Assembly (NCBI GenBank): GCA_036381615.1
Contig: DASVCL010000002.1
Span: 1 to 64,000, forward strand
Length of the DNA: 64,000 nucleotides
Reading direction: 5' to 3'
DNA from: CALANV01 sp036381615
GTDB taxonomy: Bacteria; Pseudomonadota; Alphaproteobacteria; CACIAM-22H2
Shown: piece after piece, positions 1 through 10,559 of the stretch
How the letters are laid out: the number at the start of each line of letters is the position of its first letter
How positions within the stretch are numbered: the stretch's first letter is position 1
Program-made: the position numbers and the translations under genes
Notes under the pieces: generated by a model
Seen by the model: only the letters and a program-made list of their open reading frames with translations
Told to the model about the DNA's origin: nothing
Databases searched by the model: none

Positions 1-1
1 G

Positions 2-562
2 CTGCTGATCGTCGCCAAGGACGACCGCCGCGTGCGCATCGAAGTGGCCTACGGCCTCGAAGGCGCCATTCCCGACGCCGCCGCCGCGCGCATCATCCGC
101 GAATACATCGCGCCGCGCTTCCGCGAGGGCAACTACTACGGCGGCATCAGCGACGCGGTGGACGCACTCACCAAGCTGATCGACGGCGAACCGCTGCCGC
201 CACCGCTGGAAGGGCGCCCACCGGCGCAGCCGGGCGCCGCCTGGCTGCCGTTGCTGTTCTTCGCCTTCGCGCTGGCACTGATCGTGCGCACGCCGTTCCG
301 GCGCATGCGCGCGCCCGGACGCGCGCTCGGCACTGGCCTGCTGAACGCCGTCGCCAGCCTGTTCTTCAGCGGTGGCCGCTGGGGTTTCGCGCTGGCAGGC
401 TTCGCCATCGGCCTGCTGGTCGGCCTGCTGCCGGTCGCCACCGGCGGCATGTTCGCGCGCCGCGGCGGCTGGGGCGGACGCGGTGGCGGCGGCTTCGGCG
501 GCGGCGGATTTTCCGGCGGCGGCGGCATGACCGGCGGCGGCGGCGCGTCGGGGAGCTGGTGA
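2..562 (+). CDS. TPM-domain membrane protein, 5' truncated by window edge
   Basis: The open frame runs in from before the window. It starts in the core of a TPM (formerly DUF477) domain, with VRIEVAYGLEGAIPD. A membrane segment follows (about LPLLFFAFALALIV), then a second one, and a glycine-rich tail ending GGGASGSW. TPM proteins of this type are usually exported, membrane-anchored by C-terminal helices and encoded next to lemA, which would lie just left of the window. Function is poorly known; photosystem repair is established only for the plant homologue. The stop overlaps the start of the next TPM gene (TGATG), so the two are one operon. Leucine codons are almost all CTG, unlike genes beyond 3.4 kb. 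Confidence 0.85.
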   Translation: MLIVAKDDRRVRIEVAYGLEGAIPDAAAARIIREYIAPRFREGNYYGGISDAVDALTKLIDGEPLPPPLEGRPPAQPGAAWLPLLFFAFALALIVRTPFRRMRAPGRALGTGLLNAVASLFFSGGRWGFALAGFAIGLLVGLLPVATGGMFARRGGWGGRGGGGFGGGGFSGGGGMTGGGGASGSW

Positions 563-1056
563 TGCAGCCGTCGCGCCTGTGGCGGCACATGCTCGCGACG
601 CCCGCGCGGCGGCGCTTCCCGCCGGCGGCAATGGACGCGATCCAGACGGCGATCGCCGAAGGAGAGGCGCGCCATGGCGGCGAGGTGTGCTTCGCGCTGG
701 AGGCGCGGCTGCCCCTGCCCGAACTGTTCGAGAACCGCACGCCGCGCCAGCGCGCCGAGCAGGTGTTCGCGCAGCTGCGCGTGTGGGATACCGCGCAGCG
801 CACCGGCGTGCTGCTGTACCTGCTGCTGGCCGATCGCGCGATCGAGATCGTCGCCGATCGCGGCGTCGCGCGGCACGTGCCGACGGTGGCCTGGAACGCG
901 GTGTGCGCGACGATGCGCGAACGCTTCGCCGCCGGCGACTGGATCGGCGGCGCGCAGGCCGGCATCGCCGCCACCCACGCGTTGCTGGCGGCCCACCTGC
1001 CGCCGCGGCCGCACGGCGCCGCCGACGAGCTGCCCGACCGCCCGGTGGTGTTGTAG
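562..1056 (+). CDS. TPM-domain protein, second of pair
   Basis: This 164-residue protein carries a TPM domain without an obvious signal peptide or membrane helix. Family marks are EVCFALE near residue 38, the central GVLLYLLLADRAIEIVADRG strand-loop and the RFAAGDW motif. In many proteobacteria a lemA gene is followed by two TPM genes, the first membrane-bound with a Gly-rich tail and the second soluble, and that arrangement is seen here. The ATG at 562 overlaps the upstream TGA; a GTG at 559 directly before it is a possible alternative. The role is unknown beyond probable envelope or stress association. Confidence 0.8.
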   Translation: MQPSRLWRHMLATPARRRFPPAAMDAIQTAIAEGEARHGGEVCFALEARLPLPELFENRTPRQRAEQVFAQLRVWDTAQRTGVLLYLLLADRAIEIVADRGVARHVPTVAWNAVCATMRERFAAGDWIGGAQAGIAATHALLAAHLPPRPHGAADELPDRPVVL

Positions 1057-1098
1057 GGCGGAATCGCCACGCACGTCGAAGCCAAAGCCAAGAGCCTT

Positions 1099-1175
1099 GG
1101 ACACGGATTTGCGCGGATTGACGCGGATAAAGCATTTCTCAATCCGCGTTCATTCGGTTCGATCCGCGTCGAAAA
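1099..1175. repeat. Imperfect direct and inverted 'CGCGGAT' repeats
   Basis: Between the convergent TPM and DUF255 genes the motif GGATT-N-GCGCGGATTGACGCGGAT is followed by its inverted form, AATCCGCGTT...GATCCGCG. Intergenic blocks of repeated 'acacggatt/acgcggat' are familiar in several gammaproteobacterial genomes. The inverted copies could form a hairpin between the converging genes. Confidence 0.45.
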
Positions 1176-1201
1176 GCTCCGCTGTTTTCCGCACGCGCAG
1201 A

Positions 1202-3307
<2,106 letters not shown>

Positions 3308-3430
3308 CGCATCCTCGCGGCAAAGGGTGAGCAGTTCGGCATGTGCCGTCTCCGTTTCAGTCGAAACGCATGACGCCGCCATAGGGCGGCACGCCGCCGC
3401 ACGGTTGCGTCTGCCGGCGGCCGCCCGGAC

Positions 3431-3694
3431 CTACTTTCGCGGCGGCTCGGTTCCGCCGCTCCACTTGTCGGGGTCGATCTGGCCCCAGAACGCCTTTTGA
3501 AGATGCTCCCAGCTCTCGATCGATGCGGGAAGCCACGTCTTGAGGATGGTTTCGGGATCCATGGCGGCCATCGCCTGCTTCACGCGCTGCGTGACTTCCT
3601 CCATGACCGCCTTCTGCATGGGCTGCACGTCGGGCAATCCCAGGAACGCTCGCGCTTCCTCGGGCGTGCAGTCGATGTCGAACTTGATCTTCAT
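3431..3694 (-). CDS. DUF6489 family protein
   Basis: This 87-residue protein begins MKIKFDIDCTPEEARAFLGL and ends with a 'FWGQIDPDKW' tail, the pattern of the small alphaproteobacterial DUF6489 family, whose function is unknown. A strong Shine-Dalgarno (GGAGGAGG) lies seven bases before the ATG. The sequence has no membrane segment or signal peptide and is probably a soluble, largely helical protein. It is the first clearly alphaproteobacterial gene in the window, so the change of character lies between 3307 and 3431. Confidence 0.85.
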   Translation of the reverse strand: MKIKFDIDCTPEEARAFLGLPDVQPMQKAVMEEVTQRVKQAMAAMDPETILKTWLPASIESWEHLQKAFWGQIDPDKWSGGTEPPRK

Positions 3695-3905
3695 GGGACG
3701 CCTCCTCCATTTGATGGAAGCTTAACGGACTTGCGGCCCCGGAGGTAGCGATGGTCGGCCGCGATGCGCGCGGCACCGGCGGGCGAATTGACAAATGCGC
3801 ACGGTTTCGGGCTTCTAGGCCGGTGCTGCGGCCGCTCGCGCGACGGCCGCCCGTGGGCACGATCCCGAATGCCCGACCAACCGACGAAGGCGCCTCCAGA
3901 CGACG

Positions 3906-4325
3906 ATGGACGATACCAAGCCGAATGCCCGTGAAAGCGAGAACGTGGCGCCGGACTCGGATCCGCCGCTCTTCTACCGCCGGCACGTCTTCGTCTGCAC
4001 GAACGAGCGCCCGGCCGGACATCCCCGCGGCTGCTGCAAGGCCCGCGGATCGGAACGGTTGCGCAACTACATGAAGGCCCGGGCCAAGGAGCTGGGGCTC
4101 GCCGACGTGCGCATCAACAGTGCCGGCTGCCTCGACCGCTGCGAGCTTGGCCCGACCATGGTCATCTATCCCGAGGGCGTCTGGTATTCGCCCAAGACGA
4201 CCGAGGACATCGACGAAATCCTGACGACGCATCTGGTCGCCGGCGGTCGGGTCCGGCGCCTGATGCTCAGGCCGGGCGACGATCCGCCGCGGCAATACGG
4301 CAAGACGCCGAAGCCGCGCACCTGA
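3906..4325 (+). CDS. Thioredoxin-like 2Fe-2S ferredoxin
   Basis: A 139-residue protein of the (2Fe-2S) ferredoxin domain family with a thioredoxin fold. The candidate cluster ligands are C31 (VFVCTNER), C43/C44 (RGCC), C75 and C79 (AGCLDRCELG), which fit the family pattern C-x(10-12)-C...C-x3-C. These shethna-type proteins bind one 2Fe-2S cluster and act as electron carriers or cluster-holding adaptors. The neighbourhood gives no partner. About 20 N-terminal residues are polar and variable. The start ATG has no strong Shine-Dalgarno. Confidence 0.85.
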   Translation: MDDTKPNARESENVAPDSDPPLFYRRHVFVCTNERPAGHPRGCCKARGSERLRNYMKARAKELGLADVRINSAGCLDRCELGPTMVIYPEGVWYSPKTTEDIDEILTTHLVAGGRVRRLMLRPGDDPPRQYGKTPKPRT

Positions 4326-4348
4326 CGTCGTTGCATTCGGGGCAACCC

Positions 4349-4384
4349 CGCCCCGTCCCCGTCGCGTAAGACGGGAACGGGGCG
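4349..4384. terminator. Long GC hairpin after ferredoxin gene
   Basis: A 15-base-pair stem with one mismatch (left arm 4349-4363, right arm 4370-4384) and a six-base loop lies 24 bases after the ferredoxin stop. It has no T tract, so it may be a transcript-end stabiliser or a factor-assisted terminator. Confidence 0.4.
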
Positions 4385-4401
4385 GCACGGCGACGCCGGC
4401 G

Positions 4402-4591
4402 TTACGCCGCCGTGAAGAGGTCGGCGCCGGGATCGTCCCTGTAGAAGCGGAGCACGGTCACGGCGCCGTCTTCGGTCGCGATGCGCCCGCCGTCGTCGAC
4501 GCTTCGGTCGAGTCGGGCGCGGCTTCGATGTTCGCCTGCGTACCGGTTATCCGCAGACGGTCGCCCGCATCGGTGTCGAAATGCGTCTCGT
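4402..4591 (-). pseudogene. Frameshifted C-terminal remnant of an RTX-type protein
   Basis: Reading leftwards from 4591, one frame gives HFDTDAGDRLRITGTQANIE...DSTEAS. A second frame, entered near 4497-4500, continues GGRIATEDGAVTVL and ends DLFTAA. Joined, these match the last 60 residues of the neighbouring intact RTX protein (FDFDEGDRLLVPGDQTDLN...GARIETDDGEVTLV...TDWFVVA) position by position. No intact upstream part remains, so this looks like the decayed end of a tandem duplicate. Evidence is from comparison within the window only. Confidence 0.6.
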
Positions 4592-4795
4592 CGCATTCCG
4601 GCGGGGCGCTCCGGTGGCGTGCGGCGTGGGCCGGTCGAGGTGGCATTCGACGTCTCCGTTGATCGTCCGGAGCCGTCTCAACGCAAGGGGGCCGGCATCG
4701 TTCGGCCAAGCCGAACGGTGCCGGCCGTGATCATGTCGTGACAATGACGTTCCGGTCACGGCCATACGCGGCGTGGATCGCCACGCGGCGGCCGC

Positions 4796-6808
4796 CTATG
4801 CCACGACGAACCAGTCCGTGTTGATGTCGGCGGCCGCGATCCCGACGAGCGTCACCTCGCCGTCATCGGTCTCGATCCGCGCCCCCGTCGCCACCGATTC
4901 GGCGCTGGTCACCACGGCATTGAGATCGGTCTGGTCGCCGGGCACGAGCAGACGGTCACCTTCGTCGAAGTCGAAATCCTCGATCACGTCGCGCCCCTCG
5001 CCGAGCACGAAGACGTCGGCGCCATCGCCGCCGTCGAGGCGGTTTCGCCCGCCGCTGCCGGCAAGCCAGTCATCGCCGTCGCCGCCGCGGAGGATGTCGT
5101 TCCCGCCCTTGCCCAGCAGGATATCGTCGCCGGCGTCACCGTTCATCGTCGCGTTGAGCGTGCCGGGGCTTTCGACGCGGGCCGTCGCCTGGATCAGCTC
5201 GATCTCGCCGGCCGCGACCGGCAGATCGGGCTTGTAGCCGGCCGTGCCGTCGATCTCGCCCGGCGTATCTTCGCCGTCGCCGTCGTTCGACAGGCCGTGA
5301 AGCACGACTTCGCGCAGCTCGAGCGGCACCAGGTCGTCGCGCGTGAACTCGAAGTCGAGCGTCGCGCGCAGGTCATAGGCCTGCATGAACGTGATCGTGC
5401 CGTCCGGTTCGGGAACGGGGAACCCGGTGGCGAAGGCGCCCTGCGGCGAAGCAAGCGACAGGATGCCGGGACCGTAGTACGGCAGGCCCTCCTCGAACTC
5501 GATGAACCCGTCTCCATCCGCGTCGGCGTCGGCGGGCGGAATGATCGAGTCGATCGGCGTCGGTTCGTCGGCACGGTCTTCGCCCACGGTCGTGCCGGCA
5601 TCGGCGGCATCGGAAATGTCGTCGCCCGCGAAACGGCCGTGGATGTCCTGAATGTGCGGCTGTCCGGGCTCGAGCCCCGCCGCGACCACGCGCACGGTCA
5701 GCGTGTCCTCATCCTGGACGAGGATGGCGGTGCCGCTCACCCCGGACACGTTCAGCGGCTCGATGTCCGCGATGTAGACGTTGGTGGCGCCGGCCACCAG
5801 GATGTCGTCACCGTCGCCGCCCGTGAGGGTCGCATTGCTGACGGTCGTGAACAGGATGTCGCTGGTCTGGGTGCCGCTGACGACTGTCTGGTGCGGCCCG
5901 CCCTGGATCACCTTGACGTCGTTGTCGACATTGACGTCGAGGTCGACGTTGATGTTGATGACCTGTGTCGGCGCAGTCGGGTGCGCGTTCTGCTGCACGA
6001 CCACGACCTTCTGGCTGACCTCGACCTCCTGATGCACGTCGACGTCGATCGGTGCGCCGTCATCCGCGCGCGCATCGCCGTCGTCATCATCGTCATCATC
6101 ATCATCGCCGGCATCGGAGTCGTCGTCGCCCCGATTCTGGTTCAGGTTCTGCCGGATGATGGTGTCGATGTTCTGGATGATGTTCTGGTCGATGGTCTGA
6201 TCGATAGTCTGGACGTTGTTCTGTTCAGGGGCCTGGACGATGTTCTGCTCAGGGGCCTCGGCGATGGTCTGACCGGAGCCGCGGTCGCCGTCATCCGATG
6301 ACGACGGCGGTCCGTTCACATCGTCGCCGCCGCGGCCGTCGTCGCCGTCATTATCGTCATCATCGCCATCATCATCGTCGTCATCGCGACCATGGTCGCT
6401 GTCGTCGCCGCCGTCGTCGTCGCCGTCAGCATCGAATGATGCCTCGATCGCCGATCCGCCGGCGGCACCGGTGCCATCGTCCGCATCATCGCCGCCGTTT
6501 TCATCGTCATTACCGCCGTTTTCATCGTCATTACCGCCGTTTTCATCGGTCCCGCCGTCCGGGCGCCCGTCATCCGTCGCCGGCCCGGACGCAGGCTGAA
6601 GATGCGCCTGCTGCGCCGTGTCGTCCGCTGTCTCGTCCGCGTCGTCGCCGGTCACAGGCTGCAGCGCCGGTTCCGCGGTATCGTCCTGCCCGCCGTCGTC
6701 GGTCGCGGCTTGCGCCCCGGACTGCGGCTCGGCGTCGTCGTCCTGTCCCTGGCGGCCGGGGTTGTCGAGCTGCTGTCCAGGGGGATTGTGGCTGGGTTTG
6801 TGCGGCAT
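4796..6808 (-). CDS. Asp-rich RTX-like protein with CHRD-like and EF-hand segments
   Basis: A 670-residue, very acidic protein. Residues 1-180 are Asp/Gly/Asn-rich with three GGNDDEN-type repeats (about 91-105) and long Asp runs. Residues 180-225 hold Q/N-rich repeats (EQNIVQ, EQNNVQ, IDQTIDQNIIQ). Residues 226-250 form a second Asp run, and 251-305 are valine-rich beta (VSQKVVVVQQN, VININVDLDVNVD). A first RTX motif GGDGDDIL is near 331. A CHRD-like stretch (TLTVRVVAAGLEPGQPH, about 369-385) follows, then a canonical EF-hand loop D429-E440 and C-terminal RTX nonapeptides GGDGDDWLAGSGG (575-595). It has no signal peptide, and the C-terminus looks like a type I secretion signal, though no secretion genes are present here. 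Probably a secreted calcium-binding surface or matrix protein. Confidence 0.75.
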   Translation of the reverse strand: MPHKPSHNPPGQQLDNPGRQGQDDDAEPQSGAQAATDDGGQDDTAEPALQPVTGDDADETADDTAQQAHLQPASGPATDDGRPDGGTDENGGNDDENGGNDDENGGDDADDGTGAAGGSAIEASFDADGDDDGGDDSDHGRDDDDDDGDDDDNDGDDGRGGDDVNGPPSSSDDGDRGSGQTIAEAPEQNIVQAPEQNNVQTIDQTIDQNIIQNIDTIIRQNLNQNRGDDDSDAGDDDDDDDDDGDARADDGAPIDVDVHQEVEVSQKVVVVQQNAHPTAPTQVININVDLDVNVDNDVKVIQGGPHQTVVSGTQTSDILFTTVSNATLTGGDGDDILVAGATNVYIADIEPLNVSGVSGTAILVQDEDTLTVRVVAAGLEPGQPHIQDIHGRFAGDDISDAADAGTTVGEDRADEPTPIDSIIPPADADADGDGFIEFEEGLPYYGPGILSLASPQGAFATGFPVPEPDGTITFMQAYDLRATLDFEFTRDDLVPLELREVVLHGLSNDGDGEDTPGEIDGTAGYKPDLPVAAGEIELIQATARVESPGTLNATMNGDAGDDILLGKGGNDILRGGDGDDWLAGSGGRNRLDGGDGADVFVLGEGRDVIEDFDFDEGDRLLVPGDQTDLNAVVTSAESVATGARIETDDGEVTLVGIAAADINTDWFVVA

Positions 6809-6970
6809 GGCGTTCTCCGTGGCACGGCCGGGTGGTGCGTTCGCGCGACTTCAACGCGGGGAACGTCGTTGCGTTCGGTTGAGCGGCACGGCCGCCGCAG
6901 GGCGGGAAGCCTGGCTGACGCCGGCGCGGTACAGCGTGGCGTCATAGGTATGGGGCAGCGCCGGCGTGCG

Positions 6971-7186
6971 CTATCGGACGCCGGTATCCGTTCGCACGCC
7001 GCGGTTCCTGATGATCATGAACAGGCCGAACGTCACCGCAAGCACCGCAAGCAGCACGACCGCGGCGATCGTGAATTCGCCGAGCATGGTCTCGCTTGCG
7101 CTCTGGAACAGCGCCAGCAGCAGCGCCAGGAACAGGCCGAAGATGACCAGAACGATGCCGACGATGCGCGGGCGTGGGGACCGCAT
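6971..7186 (-). CDS. Small two-helix membrane protein
   Basis: A 71-residue protein with two predicted membrane helices (IVGIVLVIFGLFLALLLALF and FTIAAVVLLAVLAVTFGLFM) and basic ends. A strong Shine-Dalgarno GGAGGGAG lies just upstream of the ATG at 7186, so the longer frame to 7375 was rejected. No family was recognised. It is next to the acidic RTX gene on the same strand, 160 bases upstream of it, but probably has its own promoter. Confidence 0.7.
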   Translation of the reverse strand: MRSPRPRIVGIVLVIFGLFLALLLALFQSASETMLGEFTIAAVVLLAVLAVTFGLFMIIRNRGVRTDTGVR

Positions 7187-7352
7187 GGCTCTCCCTCCGA
7201 TCGTTGACCCGAAAAAAGAAAGCCGCCGCAGGGCTGACGCACCGGCAACGGCCGAGTTTAGGGGAGGCGCGCTTGGCACGCGCGTCGGATTAACGGGAGA
7301 GACTCCGGCGGGTTCCTCCGTTGCGACGTGATATTTTCCGGAACTTGGCGGC

Positions 7353-8312
7353 ATGCGGGGTTCTGGTAGGATCACCTTGGTCGGCCGCGTATTTTCGGCA
7401 CGGCCGCGGTCTCAACGTTCTCGTCCGTCGAATCAGGCCTTGCCCCCTCGCCCCTCCGATTCCGCCCGCGCCATCGCGGTCATGCTGCTGGCGATGTTCC
7501 TGTTCGCCTGTATGGATGCGGTGAACAAGTACCTCGCCGCAAGCTACGCGGTCGTCCAGATCGTGTGGGTCCGGTACCTGTTCTTCGTCGGCTTTGCGCT
7601 TCTGCTCGTACGGCCCCGTCGCGTCGCCTTGCCCGTCCGCACGGCCGGATTCTGGCTTCAGGTCGTCCGTTCCCTGCTTCTGATCGCCGAGATCGGGACG
7701 TTCGTCTGGGCGTTCAGATACCTGCCGCTCGCCGACGTTCACGCGCTGGCGGCGATCACGCCCCTGCTCGTGACGGCGCTGTCGGTCGTGATGCTGGGCG
7801 AACGCGTCGGATGGCGTTGCTGGTGCGCGGTCGTGAGCGGGTTCGTCGGCGTCCTGGTGATCGTGCGGCCGGGCTTCGCCGAGATCGACTGGCGCATCCT
7901 CATTCCGCTCCTCGGCGCCCTGCTGTTCGCGATCTATCAGATTCTGTTGCGCATCGTCGCGCGCTACGACCGGCCGGAGACGACCGTCCTCTACTCCGCC
8001 GTCGTCGGCGCGGTGGTGCTGACCGCGATCGGGCCGTTCGCGTGGACGCCGCCCGATGCCGCCGGCTGGGCGTGGCTCGCCGTGGCCGGCCTGCTCGGAT
8101 CGTGCAGTCATTTCGCCTTGACCAAGGCGATGCAGCTCGGCGAGGCCTCGCGGCTCCAGCCCTACGGTTACACGCTCATGATCTGGGCGGCGGTGCTCGG
8201 CCTCCTCGCGTTCGGGCAGTTTCCCGATCTGTGGACGATCGTCGGCGGCGCCATCATCGCGGCCAGCGGTCTCTATGCCTTCTACCGCGAGCGCCGGCGC
8301 AAGAACGCATAG
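7353..8312 (+). CDS. DMT-superfamily (EamA) transporter
   Basis: About 10 hydrophobic helices in two EamA repeats make this a drug/metabolite transporter permease of the inner membrane. The second repeat carries LGERVGWRCW and ends LYAFYRERRRKNA. Paralogues export amino acids, nucleosides or other metabolites; the substrate cannot be told from sequence. The start is uncertain: ATG 7353 gives a 40-residue polar extension before the first helix, and a start near the TTG at 7440 or ATG 7482 would better fit the family. mnmE follows after 33 bases and may be co-transcribed. Confidence 0.8.
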   Translation: MRGSGRITLVGRVFSARPRSQRSRPSNQALPPRPSDSARAIAVMLLAMFLFACMDAVNKYLAASYAVVQIVWVRYLFFVGFALLLVRPRRVALPVRTAGFWLQVVRSLLLIAEIGTFVWAFRYLPLADVHALAAITPLLVTALSVVMLGERVGWRCWCAVVSGFVGVLVIVRPGFAEIDWRILIPLLGALLFAIYQILLRIVARYDRPETTVLYSAVVGAVVLTAIGPFAWTPPDAAGWAWLAVAGLLGSCSHFALTKAMQLGEASRLQPYGYTLMIWAAVLGLLAFGQFPDLWTIVGGAIIAASGLYAFYRERRRKNA

Positions 8313-8345
8313 GCGCCCGCACGGCATTGGCCTATATCGTCTCGC

Positions 8346-9728
8346 ATGAGCGATTCGCCGCGTGCCACGATCTTCGCGATGGCGACCGCCGCCGGCCGCG
8401 CCGGGGTGGCCGTGGTGCGCATCTCCGGCCCCGCCGCCGGTGCGGCGCTCTGCGCGCTGCTGGGCCGGCGCGCCCGGCTGCCGCAGCCGCGCCGCGCAAC
8501 GCGCAGGACCTTCGTCGACCCGGCCTCGGGCGAGGCGATCGATGACGGGCTGGCGCTCTGGTTTCCGGGCCCGCGGAGTTTCACGGGCGAGGACGTCGCC
8601 GAGCTTCACGTCCACGGCAGCCGTGCCGTGCTCGCCGCACTGCTCGACGCGCTCGGCCGGCTTCCCGGCCTGCGTCTCGCCGAGGCCGGCGAATTCACGC
8701 GCCGCGCCTTCGATGCCGGCAAGCTGGATCTGGCGCAGGTCGAGGGGCTCGCCGATCTCGTCGCCGCCGAAACCGACGCGCAGCGCCGGCAGGCGCGTCG
8801 CCAGCTCGATGGCGCGCTCGGGCGGTTGACCGAATCATGGCGCGCGCGTCTCCTGCGCGCGCTCGCGCATGCCGAGGCCGAAATCGACTTTCCCGACGAG
8901 GATCTGCCAGGCGGCCTGATCTCGGCGCTCGTGCCCGATCTCGAGCGGCTCGCCGGCGAAATTCGCGTGCATCTCGCCGACGACCGTCGCGGCGAGCGGC
9001 TGCGCGAAGGATTCTCGATCGCCATCCTCGGACCGCCGAATGCCGGCAAGTCCAGCCTGCTCAACGCGCTGGCGCGCCGCGAGGCGGCGATCGTATCGGC
9101 GCACGCCGGAACGACGCGCGACGTGATCGAGGTTCAGCTCGATCTGGGCGGCTATCCCGTCATCGTGGCCGACACGGCCGGCATACGTGCGCTGTCGGAA
9201 TCGGCGGCGGACGCGCATGCGGCGATCGAGCGCGAGGGGATCCGCCGGGCGCTGGCGCGCGCCGAGGCGGCCGATCTCCGGATCGTGGTCCTCGACGCCA
9301 CCGCCGGCGAGCCGGACGAATCGCTGGTGCGGCTCATCGACGCGGAATCGGTCGTCGTGCTGAACAAGATCGACATTGCGCCGCATGCCGAGCCGATCGT
9401 GCCGGGCCATATGTGGCGCGTGTCGGTGCGCACCGGCGAAGGGCTGGATGCGCTGGTCGCGGCATTGACGGACATCGTCGCCCGGCGGCTCGCCATGGAG
9501 GACGGCGCTGCGCCGGTGATCACGCGCGCGCGCCATCGTGCGGCGCTGGAGGCGTGCGCGGAGTCGCTCGATCGGGCGCTGGCGGCGGTGCAGGGTCATG
9601 CCGGTGCGCCCGAGTTGTTCGCCGAGGATCTCCGCCTCGCCGCGCGCGCGCTCGGGCGCATCACCGGCCGCGTCGGCGTCGAGGACGTCCTCGACGTCGT
9701 CTTCCGCGAGTTCTGCATCGGCAAGTAG
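8346..9728 (+). CDS. mnmE: tRNA modification GTPase MnmE
   Basis: A 460-residue MnmE/TrmE. With MnmG it installs the carboxymethylaminomethyl (or aminomethyl) group on U34 of tRNAs reading NNA/NNG codons, using tetrahydrofolate, FAD and GTP. The N-terminal folate-binding domain (1-120) contains PGPRSFTGEDVAELHVHG. The G domain has G1 GPPNAGKS (229-236), G3 DTAG (276-279) and G4 NKID (340-343). The C-terminus is the diagnostic FCIGK with its catalytically important Cys. It lies in the classic alphaproteobacterial order before mnmG, rsmG and parAB, separated from mnmG by tatA and a disordered stretch. Confidence 0.97.
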   Translation: MSDSPRATIFAMATAAGRAGVAVVRISGPAAGAALCALLGRRARLPQPRRATRRTFVDPASGEAIDDGLALWFPGPRSFTGEDVAELHVHGSRAVLAALLDALGRLPGLRLAEAGEFTRRAFDAGKLDLAQVEGLADLVAAETDAQRRQARRQLDGALGRLTESWRARLLRALAHAEAEIDFPDEDLPGGLISALVPDLERLAGEIRVHLADDRRGERLREGFSIAILGPPNAGKSSLLNALARREAAIVSAHAGTTRDVIEVQLDLGGYPVIVADTAGIRALSESAADAHAAIEREGIRRALARAEAADLRIVVLDATAGEPDESLVRLIDAESVVVLNKIDIAPHAEPIVPGHMWRVSVRTGEGLDALVAALTDIVARRLAMEDGAAPVITRARHRAALEACAESLDRALAAVQGHAGAPELFAEDLRLAARALGRITGRVGVEDVLDVVFREFCIGK

Positions 9729-9823
9729 CGCCGGTTGGGCGCGGGCCGCCGTGTGCGTCGGCAATCGCCGTTGCCGCCTGTCACGCGCCGGGCGGCAACG
9801 GGCACGAAGGAGCCGGAGGTGCC

Positions 9824-10063
9824 ATGAACATCGGGATCGGTGAACTCATCGTCATCGTGCTGATCGTGCTCGTGCTGTTCGGCGCCGGAAAGATTCCGCG
9901 CCTGATGGGCGACATGGCCAAGGGCATCAAGGCGTTCAGGCAGGGCATGCGCGACGAGGCGGAATCGAAGCCGGAGACGCCGGTCGCGCACGATCCGGCC
10001 GCTCGGACGGCACCGCCGCGCGATGGCAACTCGAAAGACGACGACACGAAACCGGCGGGCTGA
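9824..10063 (+). CDS. tatA: Sec-independent translocase subunit TatA
   Basis: A 79-residue TatA/E. It has a short periplasmic N-terminus (MNIGIGELIVIV), one membrane helix to residue 19, the FG hinge (LFGAGKIP), an amphipathic helix (MGDMAKGIKAFRQGM) and a charged, flexible tail. It forms the pore component of the twin-arginine pathway. A good GGAGG Shine-Dalgarno precedes ATG 9824. No tatB or tatC is present nearby, so this is an orphan copy placed between mnmE and mnmG. Tat-dependent substrates, such as the binding proteins at 60.7 and 62.1 kb, are encoded in this window. Confidence 0.92.
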   Translation: MNIGIGELIVIVLIVLVLFGAGKIPRLMGDMAKGIKAFRQGMRDEAESKPETPVAHDPAARTAPPRDGNSKDDDTKPAG

Positions 10064-10157
10064 TGTGCGGACGGTTGGCGCGATGGCTGCGGCCGCACGC
10101 AATCAAGTCTTAAGGGATAGCGGCGAGAATGGATACGAGCCGCCCGCCGCGTGCCGC

Positions 10158-10484
10158 ATGACACAGTACGTCGACGCCAGAACCGCCTACGCCGGACAGG
10201 TCCGGAAAGTCGTCCTGCTTCATCTCTTCCCGTCCGATCGCCCCGACGAGGTGCTCGCCTCGATCGACGTGCTCGAGCACGTGGTCCATCATCGCGGCTT
10301 GTGCCGCGGGCGCCTTGCGCCGCGTACCACCCGCAAGGTGCTGTTCGAGCCGATGGCCGAACCGGCGGCCCGCGCCCTGGCCGAAGCGATCGCCCGTGAG
10401 CACGGCACGCCTTATGTGTGCGTCGTCGGAGACTTCGTGCCGATGACCGCTCCGGTCGCATCGTTCGCCGCGGCGGCCGGGTGA
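10158..10484 (+). CDS. Hypothetical protein
   Basis: A possible 108-residue protein starting MTQYVDARTAYAG and containing VRKVVLLHLFPSDRPDEVL and YVCVVGDFVP. Third codon positions are GC-rich as in real local genes, and hydrophobic/charged spacing looks protein-like. No family is recognised and the Shine-Dalgarno is weak. A frame on the opposite strand is also open but has the Arg/Pro/Ser composition of a non-coding shadow. Treat as a tentative gene. Confidence 0.45.
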   Translation: MTQYVDARTAYAGQVRKVVLLHLFPSDRPDEVLASIDVLEHVVHHRGLCRGRLAPRTTRKVLFEPMAEPAARALAEAIAREHGTPYVCVVGDFVPMTAPVASFAAAAG

Positions 10485-10559
10485 TCGAAGCTCCTCGACC
10501 GGGATCAGGAAGTCGGGATGCGCTGGTGCTGGCGGAGGCTTTGTGGCCTTCGGTTGTCG

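Noticed and set aside
5297..6301. Open frame on the plus strand opposite the Asp-rich RTX gene
   Set aside because: Asp codons GAC/GAT read on the other strand as Val/Ile/His; the composition is only a mirror of the acidic gene and no domain is visible.
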